DNA from: Neochlamydia sp. AcF84
GTDB taxonomy: Bacteria; Chlamydiota; Chlamydiia; Chlamydiales; Parachlamydiaceae
Reading direction: 5' to 3'
NCBI RefSeq assembly: GCF_011087585.1
Contig: NZ_VJOT01000043.1
Span: 43,562 to 107,561 of the forward strand
Length of the DNA stretch: 64,000 bases
Of the stretch, positions 27,930-38,921 are shown in pieces. Position 1 is the stretch's first letter, and each line of letters begins with the position of its first letter. Under the pieces are notes generated by a model. It worked only from the letters and a program-made list of their open reading frames with translations. It searched no databases and was not told where the DNA came from. The translations under genes and the position numbers were made by a program.

Positions 27930-28379
27930 ACATATTGGTTTAAATCTGAGCTTTTTATATTTAACTATAGGATAACATAACTTTTTTTACTTGTAATTTT
28001 TATTTTAAAGCTTTAAGAATACCTGGAGGAATAAGCTTTAGAGCGAGATGGTCGGATGGTATTTTAAGTTTGTAAGTTTTTTTGCCTGATCTATTTAAAG
28101 TTTTTAAGAAGTTTAAACATCTATACCTCGCTTCCGGCGATGTGTTGTTTGTTTCTATGCTTTGCAAAGAGGGAAATAGGAATCAAAGCATGTAATAGAG
28201 CCAAATTTTTCTCTCTTTCCTGAAGTTCATAAAAAGGGGTGAGAGCAAAAAGCTAGATGTTATAACAAACTTGACTAAAGGTTTTTTAAGGTTAAAAGGT
28301 AAAGACATTCTGCTAATTATAATCTCTTCTGACAACAGGGATAATTTCAATAATATTTAAAAATTAGGTTTTTATATTT
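27930..28379. other. Intergenic region between the two paralogues
   Basis: About 450 bases without a credible gene. The last 20 bases contain the same aaattaggtt leader seen upstream of paralogue A (26183-26192), so the duplication probably included the translation-start region. Confidence 0.4.
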
Positions 28380-30029
28380 ATGAGCATCAGTTCATTTATT
28401 AATCGTTATAGGCAAAGGCCCCTTGAAAATCATTTTGATTCTGACTTGGAGAGCAGTGATGCCGAAAGGGCTGCTTTTCCTTATACTTCATTGGAAGGAG
28501 GGAGTGAGACAGAAGATTTTTTGTCTCCCCATCCTCCTGCCATCAATAGTGACATAGAACGTTTTTCTTCTTCGGATGAAGAAATTTCTGTAGGGCGTGC
28601 TGCTTCTCGTTCGATAAAGAAAAAAGCCATTAAGCGGTCTAAAGTGACTAAGCTATCTAGTATGTGTAAATTAACATGGCAGACGACTCTCCCTTTTCTG
28701 CTTATCAGTTCCACCACATTGACTGCATTAAATGCTACAACCTGGGGCAACTCCCCTGTAGAAGTCTTAAGTGCTGCTGGATTGGGAGCTACCGTACGTC
28801 TTTATTCACATTATTGTACGCCCAAGAAAGTCGCTCAATGGGTAAATCCTTTTTTTGCCAGTCTTGCAGCGGAAGGCTTATTTGCCTTTACCAATCTCTA
28901 CCTTAATTTGGACGACATTTGTGAAGCTTTAAATATTTCTTCCAAGGATGCCTACCACATGAAAACGAGTATACGTGTGATCACCTACGCTTCCATGGCT
29001 TTCTTTGTGGCTCATAATATTTTAAACAAACCCAGAAAGCTTCCTAAAAATGAATACCCTTGGGCAAGAGAAAATCGTAAAAGGCAGCTTATGTTGGGAG
29101 GAAAAGCCAATAAATGGGCTTTAACCGTCCACTATTTAGCTCTAGCTTCTTTTGGATCGGCACTTATCATTGCTAGCCAACAAATGCCAGAAAATTCTAA
29201 AAAGATTCTTCACGTGGATTTTCATGCAGGAATTTTAACTTTAAGCTATACAGTAGCTAATTTCATTTGTAGATATGGCTTAAAGGCTCACGATTGGATG
29301 ATGGAAAACCGCTATAAATATAAAGAGTATTTACGCGAAATAGAGGATCATCCCAAGACACTCAAAAATAGACTTCTGAGTGTTGGAAGAAGGACGCTTG
29401 ATACAGTAGGTAAAGTTTTACCAGGTATTCTATTTCCCTTTAACGCTACTCTTTCCTATAGTACTTTAGGTTGTTTAGGAGCTGTTACCCGCGTTTTGCA
29501 AGAAAGAGATTATGAAAGATTAGATAGCCAAACAGGTGCAAGTCGTTTAGAAATTACTGCTCGAAAAACAGAGTATGTTAAAACAGGTGTTTTATCGCTG
29601 GCACTTTTAGCTTTTACAATTGCTTGCATCATGACAAATGATTGGCATACAGGTTCAGCCATGCTTACACTTGGTTTAACTTCTGCAGGTGGATATGTAA
29701 CAAGCAAAGCTGTCGAGCTCTTAATTAGCCAGCTAAAGTGGGATAATCGACTAATCAATCAACTTGATTTTGAATTAAACGTCAATAGTTATGGAATTTT
29801 ATTCTTGTATCTCTTTCTTCATACAAAATTTATGCTTTTGAATTCTGATGTTGCTGTTTCAAGTGGGTTTGAATATATGCTATTGCTTTCTATGTATGGG
29901 CTACTAGGATTTAATCTAGGAAATAATCGTGCTAGATTTGACAGCATACGGAATCTTAATCCAGAAAATGCTTCACCTTTTGCCTTAACGCAATTAGCTA
30001 ATAATAGCATGGAATATGCTCTTAAATAA
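28380..30029 (+). CDS. Polytopic membrane protein, paralogue B of a tandem pair
   Basis: This 549-residue protein is closely related to the one at 26202. The N-terminal 95 residues are acidic/Ser-rich, then a basic patch (SIKKKAIKRSKVTK) precedes the first membrane helix. Shared landmarks include VEVLSAAGLGAT, SQQMPENS, HVDFHAGILTLSYT, TNDWHTGSAMLTLGLTS and NQLDFELNVNSYGILFLYLF. The N-terminal tails differ far more than the membrane part, suggesting that the tail evolves fast or contacts a variable partner. No function is recognised. A hairpin terminator follows at 30103. Confidence 0.75.
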   Translation: MSISSFINRYRQRPLENHFDSDLESSDAERAAFPYTSLEGGSETEDFLSPHPPAINSDIERFSSSDEEISVGRAASRSIKKKAIKRSKVTKLSSMCKLTWQTTLPFLLISSTTLTALNATTWGNSPVEVLSAAGLGATVRLYSHYCTPKKVAQWVNPFFASLAAEGLFAFTNLYLNLDDICEALNISSKDAYHMKTSIRVITYASMAFFVAHNILNKPRKLPKNEYPWARENRKRQLMLGGKANKWALTVHYLALASFGSALIIASQQMPENSKKILHVDFHAGILTLSYTVANFICRYGLKAHDWMMENRYKYKEYLREIEDHPKTLKNRLLSVGRRTLDTVGKVLPGILFPFNATLSYSTLGCLGAVTRVLQERDYERLDSQTGASRLEITARKTEYVKTGVLSLALLAFTIACIMTNDWHTGSAMLTLGLTSAGGYVTSKAVELLISQLKWDNRLINQLDFELNVNSYGILFLYLFLHTKFMLLNSDVAVSSGFEYMLLLSMYGLLGFNLGNNRARFDSIRNLNPENASPFALTQLANNSMEYALK

Positions 30030-30102
30030 AGCGTTTAAGCTGAGAAGTGAAAGAAATGCTTTTTAAAGTCTTATTCCCTTTGAAAGCATAAGGGTTGAGG
30101 AA

Positions 30103-30159
30103 CACTTTGCCATTTAAATAGATATCTTTTTAAGTGGCAAAGTGACTGATAATTTTTTT
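30103..30159 (+). terminator. Hairpin terminator after paralogue B
   Basis: CACTTTGCCATTTAAA (30103-30118) pairs with TTTAAGTGGCAAAGTG (30129-30144) with one wobble position, followed after a few bases by a run of seven T at 30153-30159. It is placed 73 bases after the stop, almost the same distance as the terminator of paralogue A. Confidence 0.7.
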
Positions 30160-31103
30160 AATAACACCTTTTAAAGCAACTACGTCTGTTTAGCCAAAAA
30201 AAATTAACCTTTTTCTAAGCTGACTCTTCCCGTAAAAACAAGTTTTTTATCAAGTGTATGACTACATAAAAAGTTGCTCAGAAGCGTATAAACAAAGTTT
30301 TGCTTGAATAGCAGGTGGAATGCTCTCTAATATTTTCATTCCTATGCACTTGCAGATTTTATCTAAGTAGCTTCACATCCGAGATAAATATCTATAAAGT
30401 TTAACGGTGATAACTTTTTCTGGGGAAAAAAGGATCTGAGGATAGGGGTGGTTAAAATTGGGAGAGCTTAGCAGCAAGCTTAAATATAGATAAAGTGCAA
30501 CGTAAAGCGTTAGTATGGCGCCAAAATTTCAACAGCCGTTTTTTTAATTTATAAAATATATTTTAGAACATTAAACAATCATGCCTTATCGAAAAATTAA
30601 TGGTTTTTGAGGGAAGGTATCTTTTAAATAAGGATTTTCAAAGAGTTGGAAAAAGCCAATTTTCAATCGGTAAATTGCATTTTGCTAGCCTCCCTCAAAT
30701 TATAGAGGCCTAAAAATTTTTCCTTCTATCGTTAATAAATAGCATCGAAAATTTAAATTGCTTGGACTCTTAAGAGAATGCAAGAATTAGCGCCTTCTTA
30801 CCAAAATAGGAATAGACTTTGATCAATTTATTTAGCTAATAATGATGGCCGATGAATACTTTCAGCCAGCATTTTGAAAAAAAACCCCACAGTTTTTTTT
30901 TCTAAAAAGATTGACTTAATCCTCAAAGTTATCAACAAATGATAAGAGTAGCTTTAAACCCAATTAAGTTAGTTAAAGCTGAGGCCGATTTCGTTATTTC
31001 ATTCTTATGTCTACTTTCATCCTATTTATAATCGCTTCCCATCATGCTGTACATACAATTCGCGAATATGTATATTCAAACCTTTCATTACAAAAGGTAC
31101 AAT
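30160..31103. other. Intergenic region upstream of pepF
   Basis: About 940 bases of AT-rich DNA without a convincing open frame or RNA gene. I saw no clear remnant of a known gene. It must contain the pepF promoter near its right end. Confidence 0.35.
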
Positions 31104-32948
31104 ATGCTAAAAAAACGTTCACAAGTAGCTAAGAAGGACTGTTGGAATGTAGAATCTCTTTATTATTCTTTAGCCGATTGGCAAAAAGATTTCAGCTCAG
31201 TAGCTGAAATAGATAAATCTCCGCATTGGCCTCAATTGGCTCGCTTTAAAGGTAAGCTAGGAAAAGGTGCGCAAACTCTTAAAAAAGCTTTGGAAGTGCT
31301 TTTTGATATTTCTAGAAAGCTTTCTAAGCTATATACCTATGCACACTTGCGTCATGATGAAGATATTACTAATGATGAATATAAAGCAGCTTTGGCTAAA
31401 ATCATTCACTTACACCATGCTTTTAACCAGGAAAGCGCCTGGTTTGAGCCAGAACTTCTTGCTTTGCCGGGTATAGAGTTAAAAAAGTTAATGACAGCCG
31501 AGTTTTTGAAAAGCTATCGTTTTTACCTAGAGAAAATAGTTCGGCTAAAAAAATATACCTTATCGGCAGAAAAAGAAGAGCTTGTCGCTTTATCGGGGGA
31601 GGCAATGTCTACAGGAGTTAAAGCTTTTTCTGCGATCAATGATGCGGATTTTAAATTCGAAAAAGTGAGCGATAGTAAAAGAAAAAAGCATGAATTGACG
31701 CAATCTTCCTACGGAGTATTCATACGAAATTCAGATCGCACTTTGCGGAAAAATGCTTTTGAGCAGATGCATAATAAATATATGCAGCATGAAAATACCA
31801 TGTGTGAATTATTAAATGGAAATGTGCAAGCTCATATTTTTAATGCTCGGGCCCATAATTTCCAATCATGCTTAGAGGCTTCACTTTTGCCAAAAAACAT
31901 CGACGTAAAGGTTTATCATTCCTTGATCGCTGCCGTAAATGCAAATATAGGTGTTCTCCATCAATATATTCGTTTGCGAGAAGAAGTTTTAAATTTAGGA
32001 CCTCTTCATTTGTATGATATGTATGTTCCTTTAGCTAGTCACCTAGATATAAAAATGAGTTATGAAGAAGCAGAAGAGGCTGTAATAGAATCGGTTGCAC
32101 CTTTAGGTACAGAGTATCAGAATATTTTAAAAAGGGGGCTTTTAGAAGAACGATGGGTAGATCGATATGAAAATATAAATAAGCGCTCTGGAGCCTACTC
32201 AAGTGGTTGCTACGATAGTATGCCTTATATTTTGATGAATTATAAAGGACTTATAAGGGATGTTTTCACGCTTGCTCATGAAGCAGGTCATAGTATGCAT
32301 AGCTACCTAAGTCGTAAAAATCAACCTTATCAATATGCCGATTATCCTATTTTTTTAGCAGAGGTAGCTTCTACATTTAATGAGGACTTATTAATGCGTT
32401 ATCTGCTCAAAAAAGCTCAATCTAAGGAAGAGAAAATATTTTTGCTTAATCAGCAAATTGAAGATATTCGTGCTACTTTATTCCGTCAAACCATGTTTGC
32501 GGAATTTGAGCTTTTTATTCATGAAAAAGCCGAAAAGAACATTCCCCTTACCCCACAAATGCTTAAAGAGCAATTCTTCAAACTTAATGCTCATTATTTT
32601 GGCCCTGCAGTAATCGATCGTTTAATAGAGTACGAGTGGGCAAGGATTCCCCATTTTTACTACAATTTTTATGTCTATCAATATGCTACAGGCATCAGTG
32701 CCGCTCTGGCCCTTTCAGAAAAAGTATCCCACGGGGGTAAAAAAGAACGAGAGGCTTATCTATCTTTTTTGAAAAGCGGCTCTAGTCAGTATCCGATCGA
32801 GTTGTTAATAAAAGCTGGAGTGGATATGCGCTCGTCTGCACCTGTTGAAGCAGCCATTCATAAATTTCAAGAGCTGGTACAAGAATTAGCTTTTTTACTA
32901 GGCAAAAAAAAGAGCGTAGCCAAAAAAACTGCCAGAAATAAAAATTAG
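31104..32948 (+). CDS. pepF: Oligoendopeptidase F (M3 family metallopeptidase)
   Basis: This zinc metallopeptidase of about 614 residues has the HExxH motif in TLAHEAGHSMHSYLS and the third-ligand region FLAEVASTFNEDLL, as in the M3B (PepF) family. It hydrolyses peptides of roughly 7-17 residues in the cytosol. The ATG at 31104 with AAAGG 7 bases upstream gives the normal PepF length; an ATG 60 bases upstream would add an unusual tail. It is followed after 7 bases by a CIRCE element and then groES-groEL, the same order as CT112-CT111-CT110. Confidence 0.93.
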   Translation: MLKKRSQVAKKDCWNVESLYYSLADWQKDFSSVAEIDKSPHWPQLARFKGKLGKGAQTLKKALEVLFDISRKLSKLYTYAHLRHDEDITNDEYKAALAKIIHLHHAFNQESAWFEPELLALPGIELKKLMTAEFLKSYRFYLEKIVRLKKYTLSAEKEELVALSGEAMSTGVKAFSAINDADFKFEKVSDSKRKKHELTQSSYGVFIRNSDRTLRKNAFEQMHNKYMQHENTMCELLNGNVQAHIFNARAHNFQSCLEASLLPKNIDVKVYHSLIAAVNANIGVLHQYIRLREEVLNLGPLHLYDMYVPLASHLDIKMSYEEAEEAVIESVAPLGTEYQNILKRGLLEERWVDRYENINKRSGAYSSGCYDSMPYILMNYKGLIRDVFTLAHEAGHSMHSYLSRKNQPYQYADYPIFLAEVASTFNEDLLMRYLLKKAQSKEEKIFLLNQQIEDIRATLFRQTMFAEFELFIHEKAEKNIPLTPQMLKEQFFKLNAHYFGPAVIDRLIEYEWARIPHFYYNFYVYQYATGISAALALSEKVSHGGKKEREAYLSFLKSGSSQYPIELLIKAGVDMRSSAPVEAAIHKFQELVQELAFLLGKKKSVAKKTARNKN

Positions 32949-32955
32949 AGATTTT

Positions 32956-32982
32956 TAGCACTTTCTATTGATGATTGCTAAA
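32956..32982 (+). promoter_or_regulatory. CIRCE operator for the heat-shock repressor HrcA
   Basis: TTAGCACTT, a 9-base spacer, then GATTGCTAA closely matches the consensus TTAGCACTC-N9-GAGTGCTAA, with one difference in each arm. It begins 7 bases after the pepF stop and lies about 90 bases before the groES ATG. HrcA binding here would repress groESL until heat stress. Confidence 0.88.
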
Positions 32983-32989
32983 TTTAGCT

Positions 32990-33018
32990 TGCGAAAATTT
33001 AATCTCTTAAAATATAGT
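32990..33018 (+). promoter_or_regulatory. Predicted sigma-66/sigma-70-type promoter of groESL
   Basis: TTGCGA at 32990-32995 and TATAGT at 33013-33018, separated by 17 bases, fit a housekeeping promoter immediately downstream of the CIRCE element. Transcription would start near 33025, leaving a leader of about 48 bases before groES. Confidence 0.6.
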
Positions 33019-33072
33019 GAGGCTTCTATCCTCTGGAACATGTATTTAAATCTTGCAAAGTAGGGAGTTTTT

Positions 33073-33399
33073 ATGGAACAGACACAAACAAAAGAACAAC
33101 AAAACTTGAACGTCAAATTTAAGCCTCTAGGTAACAGAGTGCTTGTTCGTCGTCTTGAGCAGGAAGAAAAGTTGAAAGGTGGCATCATTTTGCCGGACAG
33201 CGCAAAGAAAAAGCAGGAGCAAGCCAAAGTTGTAGCGATTGGTACTGGTAGAAAAGACAAAAAGGGACAGTTGATCCCTATCCCTGTAAATATAGGCGAT
33301 ATCATTATTATGGAGAAATATTCAGGCCAAGATATCAAACTAGAAGATGAAGAGTATGTCATCTTAAAAGCAGATGATATTATTGGTATTGTAGAATAA
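33073..33399 (+). CDS. groES: Co-chaperonin GroES
   Basis: GroES caps the GroEL ring during protein folding. The 108-residue protein has the hallmarks LGNRVLVRRLEQEEKLKGGI, the mobile loop ending in LPDSAKKKQEQ, and the C-terminal YVILKADDIIGIVE. It carries a short polar N-terminal extension of about 14 residues. AGGGAG lies before the ATG. It is the first gene of a CIRCE-controlled operon, 24 bases before groEL. Confidence 0.97.
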   Translation: MEQTQTKEQQNLNVKFKPLGNRVLVRRLEQEEKLKGGIILPDSAKKKQEQAKVVAIGTGRKDKKGQLIPIPVNIGDIIIMEKYSGQDIKLEDEEYVILKADDIIGIVE

Positions 33400-35049
<1,650 letters not shown>

Positions 35050-35054
35050 AAAAT

Positions 35055-35083
35055 AAAAGCGGCAAAATAAATTGCCGCTTTTT
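35055..35083 (+). terminator. Intrinsic terminator of the groESL operon
   Basis: An 11-bp perfect stem (AAAAGCGGCAA at 35055-35065, TTGCCGCTTTT at 35072-35082) with a 6-base loop ends in a run of five T at 35079-35083. It starts six bases after the groEL stop. Confidence 0.92.
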
Positions 35084-35084
35084 C

Positions 35085-35114
35085 TTGCCAAATATTAAGC
35101 TTATTATGTAATAT
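35085..35114 (+). promoter_or_regulatory. Predicted promoter of tRNA-Asn
   Basis: TTGCCA at 35085-35090 and TAATAT at 35109-35114, 18 bases apart, lie just upstream of the tRNA whose 5' end is 35127. The spacing to the gene fits a short precursor leader. Confidence 0.45.
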
Positions 35115-35126
35115 ACCGCTTTCTGA

Positions 35127-35198
35127 TCCGGAATAGCTCAGCGGTAGAGCAGTGGACTGTTAATCCATTGGTCGTAGGTTCGAATCCTACTTCCGGAG
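35127..35198 (+). tRNA. tRNA-Asn (anticodon GUU)
   Basis: The 72-base cloverleaf has acceptor arms TCCGGAA/TTCCGGA, D-stem GCTC/GAGC, anticodon stem GTGGA/TCCAT with loop CTGTTAA, and T-stem GTAGG/CCTAC with loop TTCGAAT. The anticodon GTT reads Asn codons AAC and AAU. The discriminator base is G and CCA is not encoded. A decayed serine recombinase gene ends against its 3' end. Confidence 0.95.
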
Positions 35199-36250
35199 AT
35201 TCTTTGGTTGAAGTGATGTTGCCAGGAGCAGCAAAAACGGCTCACGCAGCGTCACAAGCAATCTTTTTTCTTTCAATTTCAAGTTCGAAAAAACTAAATT
35301 TAACAATTGTTGTTTTTGTTCATCTTCCACCTCCTGAAGAGGTTCTTTGCTCGTTTTGCCAAATCCAACTCTATTCTCGCCGTGATTAGACATCTTCTAT
35401 GGGTATTGGCATGTACTTTCATCTTTGAAATTATCTCGCACTTTTGTCTCTTATATTCTTCGAGCTTGGAATGATAGGTGTCAGAATCAAGCGCTCTATC
35501 CAGATGCATATCAATGAGCTTAGACGGCTTTGAATATGATCTAGCTCTTTGCAAAGTGTGTCTTAGAAATGCTTAAAAAATTCTTGTTCATGCGCATAAG
35601 ATTTTTTAAGATAGGTTACAATCTCTTCAATTGCTACATCGGGTAGCTGAAGCTGGTCAAGATATTCCATTAGAGGAGTTAAAGCTTACTCCTCTCTAAC
35701 CCAAATCTTTTGGCATGTTCGCTTGGAGTTATTGCAGCTATAGTAAATATATTTTTGCTTTTTAATATCTCCAGTGGCAGCGCATCCACTAGGCTCGCAC
35801 GTAATCAATTCCCTAAAAAGAATGGGATGACCTGCATAGTGAATAGGAGCTTTATTGTGACCTGCCATAATATCCTGTACTTGGCCAAGTAGGCCTTCAG
35901 ATATTAAAAGCGGGTATCGATGCGGATATAGCTCTCCTTTTATGCGCATAACACCAAAGTAAAAAGGATTCTTAAGAGTGATTTTAATTCGGCTAGATCC
36001 TAACAGATTTCCTTGAGCGTTTGGCAATCCTAGCTTATTCATTTCATCAGCAATTGTTTAAAACGAGTGAATGTGAGTGGCATAAAGTTCAAAAATTTTA
36101 ATAACGAAAGTAGTATTCTGAGGATCAACCTCGATCATCTTCTTGCCGGTAGGTAGAGTAACGTTCTTGTACCCAAAAGTTGCCTTTGTGATCCATTCAC
36201 CCTTTCGTACGCTTTGAACCTCTATGTCTAGAATGGATAAGTAAAAAAGG
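35187..36250 (-). pseudogene. Degenerate large serine recombinase (catalytic domain lost)
   Basis: Reading on the minus strand from about 36250, fragments spell a site-specific recombinase of the Recombinase/zinc-ribbon type: VRKGEWITKATFGYKNV and KIFELYAT, a TAA stop at about 36060, then TIADEMNKLGLPNAQGN, a zinc-ribbon stretch (CEPSGCAATGD, YYSCNNSKRTC), a second stop after WVREE, a coiled coil with a further stop near 35573, and finally LLNLVFSNLKLKEKRLLV. The serine catalytic domain is absent upstream. Several stops and frame changes show it is dead. Its C-terminal end overlaps the 3' end of tRNA-Asn, so the element probably entered here or carried its end there. Confidence 0.78.
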
Positions 36251-36419
36251 AATATTCAAAAAAGAATATAAAGTTACTGAGAAAAAGAGGATTAAAGAAA
36301 TAGGAAATGCTTTCTCAAAGTGGTATACTTGCTTGATGAGCAAAATCTAACTGAAGTTTCAGCTATCCAAAAAAAGATCTTATCTATTGAAAGCATGCTC
36401 GAAGCCGCCTTACTATGCC

Positions 36420-36668
36420 ATTGAGTGGTTACTTGTGCTTGAAAGGGTTTTATAAAAACTTTCGCGCCCTACTTTAAGCCTTTTTAGCGAGAGCACCAAT
36501 ACCACCTTGAGCTTCTGCGACATTGCGGAGAGCAATAAGAAAGAGTTGCTGGGACTCTTCATCGCCTTTAAGGCTCTCTTCCAAAGCATTGTTTAGATAC
36601 GCAACGGCTTCCTCATGATCTTTGAGCTTTTCAAGAAGCCAATCTTGATATTTCGTATTTCTTCTCAT
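36420..36668 (-). pseudogene. Frameshifted second antitoxin gene (HI1420/HigA-like)
   Basis: The reading frame from the ATG at 36668 gives 64 residues (DHEEAVAYLNNALEES, then LRNVAEAQGG and GALAKKA) that match the first part of addiction-module antidote proteins and stop just where the helix-turn-helix should begin. One extra base near 36475 explains this: in the shifted frame the next residues are VGRESFYKTLS, the expected recognition helix, after which another stop follows at once. The gene starts 12 bases after the intact antitoxin, as a third member of the same unit. Confidence 0.72.
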
Positions 36669-36679
36669 AAAATGCTCTT

Positions 36680-36946
36680 TTAAAGGGTTGCATTTACCAG
36701 TTTAGCCAGTGTGTGAAGGGTAGGATTTTTGCTTTTAAAGGCATGATAGAGGGTCGTTCTAGGTAAACCATGCTCTTTAGCAAGCTGGCTTTTATTCTTG
36801 GCACTGATATGAGCTTCCAGAATTTCAATCACACCATCAGGATCATTTTCTTTTAAGCACTCCCAAACAGCTTTTGCAATAAGCTCTTCATCTAAAAGAT
36901 CTTTCATTGGATTGTATTCCCGAGGCGTTTTCTTAAATTTAGTCAT
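36680..36946 (-). CDS. HigA-like antitoxin, helix-turn-helix
   Basis: At 88 residues from the ATG at 36946 (an upstream ATG at 37000 would add 18 residues fully inside the toxin gene), the C-terminal half has the motif KSQLAKEHGLPRTTLYHAFK, a classic antidote HTH, then NPTLHTLAKLVNATL. Such antitoxins bind and neutralise the partner toxin and repress their own operon. The start overlaps the toxin gene by 8 bases, giving toxin-first order typical of HigBA or HI1419/HI1420 modules. Confidence 0.82.
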   Translation of the reverse strand: MTKFKKTPREYNPMKDLLDEELIAKAVWECLKENDPDGVIEILEAHISAKNKSQLAKEHGLPRTTLYHAFKSKNPTLHTLAKLVNATL

Positions 36947-37241
36947 AAACCCACTCTTTGTAAATTTTTTCTGCCTGTTTGATGTCTTTAGTTTGGCCAT
37001 TTTTATTTCCTCCTAACAGTAGTAATACCTGGCTTACTGGGATCAAACAGTAATAGATTCTTCGTCCATTATCCCATCGAAGTTCCCAAACATGGTCTCT
37101 TACTTGTTTGTGATCTCCAAAATGCCCTTCTTCTTTGATATTATCGATTCGTTTAGCAATTTGAACTCGAGATTTTGCGGGTTCACCCTTAAGCCATTCT
37201 TCAAACTCATCTGTTACGAGTATTTTGTATTTTCTCTTCAT
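36939..37241 (-). CDS. RelE/HigB-type toxin (phage Gp49-like)
   Basis: This 100-residue basic protein carries the Gp49/RelE-family pattern: an N-terminal EFEEWLKG helix, a middle strand pair DHVWELRWDNGRRIYYCL and the C-terminal signature LLLLGGNKNGQTKDIKQA, after which a helix follows. Members usually cleave mRNA at the ribosome. It lies upstream of and overlaps the antitoxin gene. It is intact. It sits between two remnants of a serine recombinase, which implies acquisition with a mobile element. Confidence 0.85.
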   Translation of the reverse strand: MKRKYKILVTDEFEEWLKGEPAKSRVQIAKRIDNIKEEGHFGDHKQVRDHVWELRWDNGRRIYYCLIPVSQVLLLLGGNKNGQTKDIKQAEKIYKEWVYD

Positions 37242-37462
37242 TGTACCATATATTGAACAATTAATCTACCAAGAAAAGTTACTTCCAACTCTCTCCATTT
37301 TCTGAATAAAAAAATATCCTTTAAGATACCTTTGTTTTCAAGCAAATCCTAAGCTTCTACAAATGAATAAGAGATAAGGTTTTTTAAGAGCAATCCAGTC
37401 AAAAGTTCGAAGTGTACCCACTACCTGGAGATTTGTTAATGTATATAAACTGCAAGTGACTT

Positions 37463-37534
37463 AAAAAAACGGCTCAAGCAGTCTTACAAGCATCTTGCTT
37501 TCATCCAATTTTAAATTCAAAAAGTCAAAATTTA
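37463..37534 (-). pseudogene. Second serine recombinase C-terminal fragment
   Basis: On the minus strand this stretch reads LNFDFLNLKLDESKMLV followed by RLLEPFF and a stop. It aligns with the C-terminus of the recombinase remnant near the tRNA (NLVFSNLKLKEKRLLV, then TLREPF). The DNA is also alike (aaaaacggctca-cagc-tacaagca at both places). It is a separate, diverged copy about 2.2 kb away, on the other side of the toxin-antitoxin module. Confidence 0.6.
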
Positions 37535-38921
37535 AGGTCTACCTTTTTTAGGTAATGCCAAGCAAGAAAGTCATTAAATAATTAAGAATGACTTGGCAAG
37601 ATTGTATTTTTTGCTTGAAATGCGAAGCCTACTTAAAAATCTAGCTTATCATTACGTCTTCTTTTCTGTTAAAATTTTGCAAGGAGTAATATTTGTCATG
37701 TTGCCTCGCTGCGAAATAGTCTACAATAGATTGAAGATCCTGCATCGCCAATTTCTCAAACGAGCTACTAACGAGAGAGCGAAGAAATTTGGAGAAATTA
37801 AGGTATTCAACCTATCTTGCATTAAGCTCAACTTTCATGAACAATCTGTAGGGCTGAGAGCTTTACGTTCCTTATTTCATTTTCAATTTTTTAAAAATTA
37901 AATTATCCGCACTAAGCAAAGCTTTTGATGGAATGAGGGTGTCTTACACAGCGCCGTATGAGAGTGCTCAGTCTTAACAGAATAGTCTTAAAGTAGGTTG
38001 CTTACTGAAGAAAGAGAATTGAAATAGGTATGAATCAAGGGCTCGGTAACCTTTCACCATTGTATATTTAGTTTCCCCTAAATGATAAAAAGTTGATTCG
38101 GAGATATGGAATGGTTTTAAAAAGGAGGGAGAGATATTTATACTATGAAAATTTTTCTATGTTATCCATAGAATGAGGGCAACTATTCAAAGACTTTCGC
38201 TTGGCTGACTAAAGACCTCCAGATATCAGTATTAAAGCCTTTTGCCGGTGTTATCTTGGCAAATATTCATAGATTAAGAATTTAAAAAGAAATTTCTTAA
38301 AAACGAATTAAATTATAAAGTACCCATGGAATAAGAAACGCCAGCCTATTCCTTAAGGTCGATGCCAACCTTAAGGAAATGACTTAAAACAGCTATATTT
38401 CTTCATTTCAAAGTTTTAATGATTGAAATCAATTTACTGAAGGAGGATGTATCTTAAATTATCAGGAGGGAGAGTCTGTTAAAAAAGCGAAAGATAGGGC
38501 ACTGAGGATTTGAAATATCGGCATTCAAATTAGGCTAGAATACTTGGGAAGGACATAATTTTTTGATAATGCTAAGTCATTCTGAGTAAATCCGATAAGC
38601 CGGCTTACATTTACAAACCGCGAGAAGTAAAACTAGTGAAATTCTAAAAAAAGTTGTTGGTTTCTTTTTTTCCTCTGTAAGGAGGGGCTATTGAGGAGTA
38701 AATATGCCTATTAATAGAGATTTAAGCTTTTGTTTTGAACTAGCGCAGACTATACTAGGTAAGCTGTCTATTTGCTAAATAGGCTTTCTTTTAAGGCCTG
38801 CTGGTAAGATTCTCGCTTACACCTTAAGCGTTTTACTTCCCAAATAGCAAATAATCTTATGAGTAATTATCTTGTTTAGATAAGAAATATCCAAATAAAC
38901 ACCCCCTTTAAGGAGGATAAA
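37535..38921. other. Gene-poor region after the mobile-element remnant
   Basis: Nearly 1.4 kb without a gene I can support. An open frame at about 37593-37901 starts at TTG, has no ribosome-binding site and an implausible composition, and was rejected. No RNA gene was seen. The region is probably decayed accessory DNA. Confidence 0.4.

Noticed and set aside
35187..36250. Intact integrase next to the tRNA
   Set aside because: Several stops and frame changes and a missing catalytic domain show the gene is not functional.
37593..37901. A 102-residue open frame after the mobile-element remnant
   Set aside because: TTG start without a ribosome-binding site, composition rich in Phe/Leu from AT-rich DNA, no domain.
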